Part shown: positions 1 to 5,100 of the stretch, piece by piece
How positions within the stretch are numbered: the stretch's first letter is position 1
Layout of the letters: every line of letters begins with the position of its first letter
From: an uncultured Planctomycetaceae bacterium
GTDB taxonomy: Bacteria > Planctomycetota > Planctomycetia > Planctomycetales > Planctomycetaceae
NCBI GenBank assembly: GCA_903823545.1
Contig: CAIJTL010000901.1
Span: 1-9,862, forward strand
Direction: 5' to 3'
Length of the DNA stretch: 9,862 nucleotides
Position numbers and translations under genes: made by a program
Notes under the pieces: generated by a model
The model's input: only the letters and a program-made list of their open reading frames with translations
The model's database searches: none
What the model was told of the DNA's origin: nothing

Positions 1-661
1 CACAAAGACCGTGGTGACTTGTATCTGTCAAACAGACTCCGCCAAGTAATCGATTTCCTGTGCGGCTGAGATCGCGATGACAGAGCACAAACGCCGCTGA
101 GCCTGCGCCAATTGTGAGTGAAGCGAAATCGAGTTTGATGCTCTGCCGCGTGGCACTCGGGTCTTTCAGTAGCGAATCGATCGTCCCTTCAACTAGATCA
201 CGCCCATCTTCAGTTCCTACAACGATTCCTGCTTGAACTTGTCCAAGTTCGATCATGTTTGCCAGCACGAGCAAACCGTTGAGCAAACCGAGACACGCAT
301 TGCTCACATCGAGTATCGCTGCCGAACGTGGTAAACCGACGCCGTAATGCACTCCGCTCGCCGTTGCCGGCTCCAGTTGATCGCGGCAGACAGACCCGTG
401 AACCAGTAGCCCGATGTCTTTGGCTATCAGACCTGATGCGGCGAGTGCTTTGTTGGCCGTGACGGTGCTGATCTGCCCCGGCTTAATTCCCCGATCGAAA
501 AACCGTCGCTCGCGAATTCCGGTCATCAATTCCAATCGGCCGAATGGTAGGCCAAGTCGTTCATAGATTGGAGCGAGTTGTTGTTCAATCTCATCCGACG
601 TCACGACATGCGGCGGCAATTCGTAAGCCAGTGCTTCAACGCAAACGTTCTCATAACGCAT
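1..661 (-). CDS. oleA: OleA-like 3-oxoacyl-ACP synthase III family thiolase (partial, N-terminal 220 codons)
   Basis: The gene starts at ATG 659-661 and runs off the left edge without a stop. The translation begins [20 protein letters not shown] and stays collinear with what I remember of Xanthomonas OleA, including TSDEI, a YERLG segment, the GIRERR motif and DQLEPATAS (Glu97). The nucleophile region is [13 protein letters not shown], with the predicted catalytic Cys at residue 123. The His and Asn of the thiolase active site would lie beyond the edge. OleA joins two fatty acyl-CoAs by non-decarboxylative Claisen condensation as the first step of long-chain olefin synthesis; FabH instead uses acetyl-CoA and malonyl-ACP. 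The SNACLG context and the Glu in the EPATAS segment favour OleA over housekeeping FabH. No strong Shine-Dalgarno site precedes the start, and a large hairpin lies about 20 nt upstream. It could be annotated simply as a KAS III protein; the family is certain and the OleA subtype likely. Confidence 0.85.
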   Translation of the reverse strand, partial: MRYENVCVEALAYELPPHVVTSDEIEQQLAPIYERLGLPFGRLELMTGIRERRFFDRGIKPGQISTVTANKALAASGLIAKDIGLLVHGSVCRDQLEPATASGVHYGVGLPRSAAILDVSNACLGLLNGLLVLANMIELGQVQAGIVVGTEDGRDLVEGTIDSLLKDPSATRQSIKLDFASLTIGAGSAAFVLCHRDLSRTGNRLLGGVCLTDTSHHGLC

Positions 662-681
662 GACGCGGTTTACCAACGTTT

Positions 682-711
682 GAAGCCCGACTTTCTGAAA
701 AGACGGGCTTC
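682..711. repeat. Hairpin A upstream of the oleA-like gene
   Basis: Arms gaagcccg (682-689) and cgggcttc (704-711) are perfect inverted copies. Inside them, after one A/A mismatch, cttt (691-694) pairs with aaag (699-702) around a ctga tetraloop. The stem ends 20 nt before the oleA-like start codon on the minus strand. The plus-strand side is followed by a T/G-rich run, but no plus-strand gene lies upstream to need a terminator. It may therefore be a 5' leader structure or terminator/attenuator for minus-strand transcription. The structure is clear; the role is not. Confidence 0.6.
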
Positions 712-742
712 GTGTGTTTGTTGTTCGTATTCTTAAACCGGT

Positions 743-774
743 GTCAGACGCAGCAGAATCCTACGGCATCTGAC
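743..774. repeat. Hairpin B downstream of the small ORF
   Basis: Arms gtcagacgc (743-751) and gcatctgac (766-774) pair over nine positions with one wobble. Then come one mismatch (752/765), a second stem of gcag (753-756) with ctac (761-764), and a four-base loop. On the minus strand it begins 23 nt after the small-ORF stop codon and is followed by a short T-containing stretch, so it may act as the small gene's terminator. Its layout of a 9-bp stem, one mismatch, a 4-bp stem and a tetraloop closely matches hairpin A. Confidence 0.55.
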
Positions 775-797
775 CCTTCGCGAAATCGCTTGATGCA

Positions 798-998
798 TTA
801 ATGAGCCATGACTGGAGTCCGACTGAGGTGCTCAGTCAGTTCGGTAACTTGGCGAAGTTTTGCTCGACGCTCCTCTTCGGCAGCGGCAGTCGGTTGGTCG
901 TTGATATCCAACATGATTTGGCTGCGAACAAAGCGCAGACCTCTCATGATGATCTCTTTGTTCTCTTTGGTCAGTTCGAGAGTAATTGTTTCGCTCAT
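798..998 (-). CDS. Small conserved-looking hypothetical protein, 66 aa
   Basis: The 66-residue product starts MSETITLELTKENKEIIMRG and ends in TPVMAH before TAA at 798-800. I do not recognise the family. The sequence is charged and looks helical: a short beta-like opening (ITLELT), then a helix to about residue 28, a linker with DINDQP, and a second Glu/Arg-rich helix (AAAEEERRAKLRQVTELTEHL). There is no signal peptide, membrane segment or catalytic motif, so a small cytoplasmic protein is likely. ATG at 996-998 is preferred because AAGG lies 9 nt upstream on the coding strand. The frame stays open to an ATG at 1167-1169, which would give 123 residues with an N-terminal C-x2-C-x5-C-x2-C motif. 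Hairpin B follows the stop, and the gene is divergent from glnA. No function can be assigned. Confidence 0.55.
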   Translation of the reverse strand: MSETITLELTKENKEIIMRGLRFVRSQIMLDINDQPTAAAEEERRAKLRQVTELTEHLSRTPVMAH

Positions 999-1397
999 AC
1001 TGGAAGACCTTGACGACGAATGGTTCGCCCCACATTCCCGGCAAAATCGGCTGCCATCGCAGGACCGACACGGCGAGATGATACAAGTGCGATTCCGGGT
1101 TCTCAACTCGCGAAGTTCATCGTCAAGCCCAGTTTCTTGGCTTGCTGCCGTTCGCTCGGTCTGACCCAAAAACTACGGCAATATTCGCCGAACACCGAAG
1201 GACTGGCATCGCCGCTGTGCCGAGTTCGTTCGGCGTTTGAAGATCACTCGGAAGGAATTACCTCGCCGGCGCATTGAACTTTCGGGTTAGGAAGACTCTG
1301 AATGTTGTTCCTGCGAAAGCCTCGCTGCTGGAACGGTACGACCCGGAGCGCTACGATATACCCCCTCGTCAGATTCACCGGCAGTTGGACATCACTC
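999..1397. other. Divergent leader between the small ORF and glnA
   Basis: About 400 bp lie between the two divergent starts. The region should hold the promoters for both genes, but I find no convincing -35/-10 pair. A perfect 8-bp inverted repeat, cgccgaac at 1186-1193 and gttcggcg at 1228-1235, encloses 34 nt and could form in a glnA leader. A TGGCA at 1204-1208 recalls the -24 half of a sigma-54 promoter, but the -12 GC is misplaced. The minus-strand frame continuous with the small ORF stays open to 1169 and encodes a Cys-rich segment (see findings). No other gene is supported here. Confidence 0.4.
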
Positions 1398-2810
1398 ATG
1401 ACACCCCGCGAAGTTTTGGCTCTTTGTCGCGAACGCGAAATCCAGGCGATCGACCTGCGCTTCATGGATTTTCCGGGAACTCAAAAGCATTTCACCATTC
1501 CGGCAAAGACCTTGAAGGAAAAGAGTTTTGAAGATGGCTTCGGCTTCGACGGCTCTTCATTGCGCGGATGGCAAGCGATCAACGAGAGTGACATGCTCGT
1601 TGTTCCTGAACCGAGTACCGCGATTGTCGATCCATTTCTAAGCCACACTCTGGCGATGACGTGCAACATCCTTGACCCCATCACGCGGCAAGATTATCCG
1701 CGCGATCCTCGCAACGTCGCGCGGAAGGCGACGAACTATATGTTGCAAACCGGGATCGCCGATGTGGCAAACTTCGGCCCTGAGGCAGAGTTCTTTGTCT
1801 TCGACGATGTCCGCTTCGATCAGAACGAACACGAAGCCTACTACCATGTTGACAGCATCGAGGGTCAATGGAATCGAGGCCGAGGAACGAAGACCTCGAA
1901 TGCCGGTTATCACATCCGTCACAAAGAGGGATATTTTCCAACGCCGCCAGCAGACACGCTGCAAGACTTGCGTACTGAGATCATGCTCAAGCTGATGGAG
2001 TGCTGCGTTGAGGTTGAAGGTCAACATCACGAAGTAGCAACCGGCGGTCAGTGCGAAGTTGACATGAAATATGCGCCGTTGCTTCAAACGGCGGACAACT
2101 TGTTGCTTTACAAGTACATCGTAAAAAACGTAGCAGCGCGGCATGGGAAGACCGCTACGTTCATGCCGAAACCGCTTTTCAATGACAACGGCTCGGGAAT
2201 GCACCTGCACTTCTCGCTCTGGAAGCAAGGTCAATCGTTGTTCGCAGGTTCGGGATACGGCGGACTCAGCGATTTAGCAATGCACGCGATGGGCGGCATC
2301 CTGAAACACGCGCCCGCGTTAATGGCTTTCTGCTGTCCGACGACCAATAGTTACAAGCGATTGGTACCCGGCTTCGAGGCACCGATTAACTTGGCTTACA
2401 GCTACCGAAATCGCTCGGCAGCGATTCGTATTCCTGTCAACAGCCCGAACCAAGAGAGCAAGCGAATCGAATTCCGAATTCCAGACGCGTCGTGCAATGG
2501 TTATTTGGCGATGTCGGCCGTCTTGATGGCCGCGATCGACGGCATCCAAAACCGAACGCATCCGGGACCACCGTTCGACAAAGACTTGTATGATCTGGAG
2601 CCTGAGGAACTGAAGTCGGTGCCGAAGGTGCCGAGTTCGCTCGATGAATCGCTCGCCGCATTGCGCCGCGATCATGAGTTCCTTTTGCGAGGAGATGTCT
2701 TCACGGAAGACGTGATCGACACATGGATCTGGTACAAGACCACTCAAGAGGTTGACGCTCTGCGTCAGCGACCACATCCGTTTGAATTCACGATGTATTA
2801 CGACTCCTAG
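1398..2810 (+). CDS. glnA: Glutamine synthetase, type I (GlnA)
   Basis: The 470-residue product matches the usual GSI length (about 469) and aligns end to end with enterobacterial GlnA as I recall it. It catalyses ATP-dependent formation of glutamine from glutamate and ammonia in the cytoplasm, as a dodecamer. Visible motifs are FDGSSLRGW (about 50-58), GPEAEFFVFDD with metal-binding Glu (127-137), HHEVATGGQCEVD (210-222), NDNGSGMHLHFSL (262-274), the flap GFEAPINLAYSYRNRS (325-340) and RIEFRIPDAS (356-365). Tyr398 in KDLYDLEPEE corresponds to the E. coli adenylylation tyrosine (Tyr397 in mature numbering), so GlnE-type control is possible. The start at 1398 is chosen because MTPREVLALCRERE fits the GSI N-terminus; the frame is open 32 codons further to ATG 1302, but that extension has no family counterpart. 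No clear Shine-Dalgarno site is seen. The TAG stop lies inside the 111-bp inverted repeat that follows. Confidence 0.97.
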   Translation: MTPREVLALCREREIQAIDLRFMDFPGTQKHFTIPAKTLKEKSFEDGFGFDGSSLRGWQAINESDMLVVPEPSTAIVDPFLSHTLAMTCNILDPITRQDYPRDPRNVARKATNYMLQTGIADVANFGPEAEFFVFDDVRFDQNEHEAYYHVDSIEGQWNRGRGTKTSNAGYHIRHKEGYFPTPPADTLQDLRTEIMLKLMECCVEVEGQHHEVATGGQCEVDMKYAPLLQTADNLLLYKYIVKNVAARHGKTATFMPKPLFNDNGSGMHLHFSLWKQGQSLFAGSGYGGLSDLAMHAMGGILKHAPALMAFCCPTTNSYKRLVPGFEAPINLAYSYRNRSAAIRIPVNSPNQESKRIEFRIPDASCNGYLAMSAVLMAAIDGIQNRTHPGPPFDKDLYDLEPEELKSVPKVPSSLDESLAALRRDHEFLLRGDVFTEDVIDTWIWYKTTQEVDALRQRPHPFEFTMYYDS

Positions 2811-2917
2811 TGGTTGGACAACTTGAGATTGCTGGGTAGACCGGCTCTCCAGGGCCGGTCATTCGGGCCTGGAGACCCGAACTACGACCCCGCAATCTCA
2901 AGTTGTTCGACCACTAG
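2807..2917. repeat. 111-bp inverted-repeat element between convergent genes (probable bidirectional terminator, MITE/REP-like)
   Basis: Outer arms at 2807-2837 and 2887-2917 are 31-nt inverted copies with three differences, two of which would be G-U wobbles in RNA. They start and end with ctagtggt / accactag. Two inner hairpins follow: gaccggc (2839-2845) with gccggtc (2854-2860), and ttcggg (2862-2867) with cccgaa (2876-2881). Their 8-nt loops, tctccagg (2846-2853) and cctggaga (2868-2875), are exact reverse complements. The left arm includes the glnA stop codon, and the right end abuts the GT4 gene's stop at 2918. The position suggests termination of both converging transcripts; the ends resemble a small non-autonomous mobile repeat. 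Confidence 0.8.
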
Positions 2918-4069
2918 TCAGCGACACTGCGATAGCTCTTCGTAGATGCCGACAATCTGTTGAACGTTTGCCACAAACGTGTGCCGCAAAGCCAGTTCTC
3001 TGGCCGCGAGCGACATTTCAGATCGGCGGCTTGGATCGAGCGTTTGTCGCATTAGGTTTGCGAGACCCTCGGAGTCTGCGGGATCATCAAGCACAAATCC
3101 GTGCTCGCCGGCAGTCATCAACTCGCCCGCTCCATTGAACTTGGTCGTGATGACAGGGAGTCCGCAAGCGAGCGCTTCGAGTACGACTAAGCTGCACGGG
3201 TCATAAAATGTTGGCTGCACATAGACATCAGCCGCAGCGTAGAAATCGCGAGGATCATCGACTGCACCAACAAATGTTGTCGCACGCTCAACACCGTGCC
3301 AATAAGCAAGGAGTCGCATACTCCTTGTCCGCTTGCCTCCAACGACGACAGCTTTTGCTCGAACTCCTTCGCGTCGCAGCATCCCAAGTGCGCGAACAAG
3401 TGTCGGGACTCCCTTCAGCTTCAGGTTATGGGCCACGATCAGAAACAACACTTCGTCATTGGCAACACCGAGTCGGCGTCGAGTAGTCTCGCGATGTTCG
3501 GTTCGCCAATCGGGAGAAAAGCGTTCGACGTCGACGCCGTTGTAAATCAGTCGCAATCTCGAATCAGGGAGACCATGCAATCGTTGCATGTCACGATAAA
3601 CCATTCGCGACAATGCCAACACGACCGGACCATTCGGCGAACCGAATTGCTGTCGAGTGAGTTCCGCGAACTCTCGATAGCGAGGCAGAAACCGATCGAC
3701 CACTCGTTTGATCGGCTGCAACCATTTAGGTGCGAGCGACAAGTTACGCTCTTCCGCCGCCGCTCTTGAACCACCATGCGGCTGTAAAATATCGCCGTAC
3801 CAACCAAAGCCCATGTCATGAACGATATCGAGATCAAGGTTCCTCAAGATCTCTTCTGCAGATTTGGCCCTCGCCAGGCGGCAAGGATTCGGCGGAATTA
3901 GATGCGGTACGATCCAATTTGGTTCGTTCAAAGGCGGGCTTTGAAAAGTTGTCGCCACGACATGCACTTCATGCCCTAGTCGCAGAAGCTGTCGAGCGAA
4001 CTGGTCGGTCCATTGTTCGACACCACCGCGGCGCGGGTCGAAGTGATCCAGCACCAGACCGATCTTCAT
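2918..4069 (-). CDS. GT4 glycosyltransferase, WaaG/RfaG-like (LPS core)
   Basis: This 383-residue protein has the two-Rossmann GT-B layout. The N-terminal half has MKIGLVLDHFDPRRGGVEQW, with the glycine-rich acceptor-side loop at 14-16, and an ILQPHGGS segment near 94-101. The C-terminal half has IYNGVDVERF (175-184), the nucleotide-sugar-side VAHNLKLKGVPTLVRAL (212-228), and YDPCSLVVLEALACGLPVIT (289-308). The family's E-x7-E reads D290-x7-E298. Such enzymes transfer a hexose from a nucleotide sugar at the inner face of the cytoplasmic membrane; with waaP, waaF and hldE beside it, a WaaG-like role on core heptose is the best inference. Donor and acceptor cannot be read from the sequence. Its ATG (4067-4069) follows the waaP TGA directly with no spacer, which suggests translational coupling. 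It is the last gene of the set and ends at the 111-bp inverted repeat. Confidence 0.9.
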   Translation of the reverse strand: MKIGLVLDHFDPRRGGVEQWTDQFARQLLRLGHEVHVVATTFQSPPLNEPNWIVPHLIPPNPCRLARAKSAEEILRNLDLDIVHDMGFGWYGDILQPHGGSRAAAEERNLSLAPKWLQPIKRVVDRFLPRYREFAELTRQQFGSPNGPVVLALSRMVYRDMQRLHGLPDSRLRLIYNGVDVERFSPDWRTEHRETTRRRLGVANDEVLFLIVAHNLKLKGVPTLVRALGMLRREGVRAKAVVVGGKRTRSMRLLAYWHGVERATTFVGAVDDPRDFYAAADVYVQPTFYDPCSLVVLEALACGLPVITTKFNGAGELMTAGEHGFVLDDPADSEGLANLMRQTLDPSRRSEMSLAARELALRHTFVANVQQIVGIYEELSQCR

Positions 4070-5080
4070 TCAAGCAGCCCTCCGAGTGGGCGTTGAAACG
4101 TCATGCAGATCACTTCGGACAGTCGTTTGTTGTGGGTCAGATCTTCGACGAATTTTGGGGATTTGCAGTATCAAATCGGGTTCGCGCTGATAGGTCTTTC
4201 GAAACAACTGCAGCGCACGCCAAATCACGCAGCGCCACAACCAACGCTCATCAGCCAACACTTCGCGTATCGGTCGTCCGCGGTAAGTACGCACGAAACG
4301 AATGCAGTCGGTTTTCGTGAGGCCGAAATCCCACGCCGAAAACAAGAGACCGGCGAGATCCTTGATTAACCAAAAAAGCGGAACACGTCGACGCAGCATC
4401 GCTCGATGGAGATCGATGATCTGCAAACGAAGCGGGGCCGACGAATGACACCCTTCGATACCCACACCAATCGGCTCATGCTCTTTTTGCGGCACACCGT
4501 TAATGATCGGCTTAACTTGGGGACGCCGGATTAGATCAAGATCGTCTTGTCGCACGGTCGGCAAGCTCAGCCACAGGTGGCAGAGATAGTAATCGCGGTG
4601 ATTGACACCGGCATCGTGCATCAGTTTCGTCGTTGTCGCGACAGCCTCGGTCAGTTGTTGACGAAACTTAGGAGACGGCGATTGCTCCGGCCATTCTCGA
4701 CAGATCTTTTCGAGGTCACGACATTCAGACAGCTCACGCATCAAGAGAAATGACTGTCGTGTTGCGGGATTCCGACCAAGTTCACCGAAACCGACAACCT
4801 CAACACTTGGAATTCCGACTTCATCCAATCGGCGAATCGCATTGAACTCATTTCGCGCACTGAGGACCGGCCAGCGACCGGCCATTAACGAACGAAAAAT
4901 GCGTTTCCATCCGTAACCATGATGTCGTTTGAGAAAGTAGGTCTGGTTACCGATGACGACTTGCAAGGTCTGCCGACCTTCGACATGCCGATAGACCTTT
5001 CCTGTAAGCGCGAAAATCCGATCGAAGGCCGCTAGACCATCGCCAAGGTGCGTCGCGATTTCAGGAGCAAGTTCGATCAT
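4070..5080 (-). CDS. waaP: LPS core heptose(I) kinase, WaaP/RfaP family
   Basis: The 336-residue product matches E. coli WaaP from its first residues. WaaP phosphorylates the first heptose of the LPS inner core with ATP at the cytoplasmic face of the inner membrane. Kinase features visible are the ATP-binding Lys51 in YFLKRHHG, a helix-C Glu78 in ARNEFNAIRRL, catalytic Asp163 in GVNHRDYYLCHLWL (158-171), metal-binding Asp223 in LQIIDLHRAMLR (219-230), and the hallmark KDLAGLLFSAWDFGLTKTD (240-258). Between the catalytic loop and the IIDLH strand about 44 residues replace roughly 10 in the enterobacterial enzyme as I recall it. The basic tail after about residue 300 also looks extra. The ATG at 5078-5080 is supported by homology although no Shine-Dalgarno site precedes it. 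The stop codon abuts the next gene's ATG. The family is firm; the phosphorylated sugar is inferred. Confidence 0.93.
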   Translation of the reverse strand: MIELAPEIATHLGDGLAAFDRIFALTGKVYRHVEGRQTLQVVIGNQTYFLKRHHGYGWKRIFRSLMAGRWPVLSARNEFNAIRRLDEVGIPSVEVVGFGELGRNPATRQSFLLMRELSECRDLEKICREWPEQSPSPKFRQQLTEAVATTTKLMHDAGVNHRDYYLCHLWLSLPTVRQDDLDLIRRPQVKPIINGVPQKEHEPIGVGIEGCHSSAPLRLQIIDLHRAMLRRRVPLFWLIKDLAGLLFSAWDFGLTKTDCIRFVRTYRGRPIREVLADERWLWRCVIWRALQLFRKTYQREPDLILQIPKIRRRSDPQQTTVRSDLHDVSTPTRRAA

Positions 5081-5100
5081 TTTTGGAGGTGTGGCATGTC

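Noticed and set aside
1204..1220. Sigma-54-like promoter upstream of glnA
   Set aside because: TGGCA is present, but the GC of the -12 element is 2 nt too far away, and spacing is strict for sigma-54.
1020..1277. Plus-strand 85-residue frame in the glnA leader
   Set aside because: No ribosome site, no recognisable motif and composition unlike a folded protein.
1302..1397. Upstream in-frame ATG extending glutamine synthetase by 32 residues
   Set aside because: The added sequence has no counterpart in GSI proteins, while the start at 1398 gives the normal length and N-terminus.
1638..2234. Long antisense open frame (198 residues) within glnA
   Set aside because: It lies wholly opposite a strongly conserved gene and shows no recognisable motif; it is a codon-bias shadow.
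3296..4320. Plus-strand open frames opposite the GT4 and waaP genes
   Set aside because: They overlap each other and sit antisense to well-supported enzymes, with compositions typical of shadow frames.
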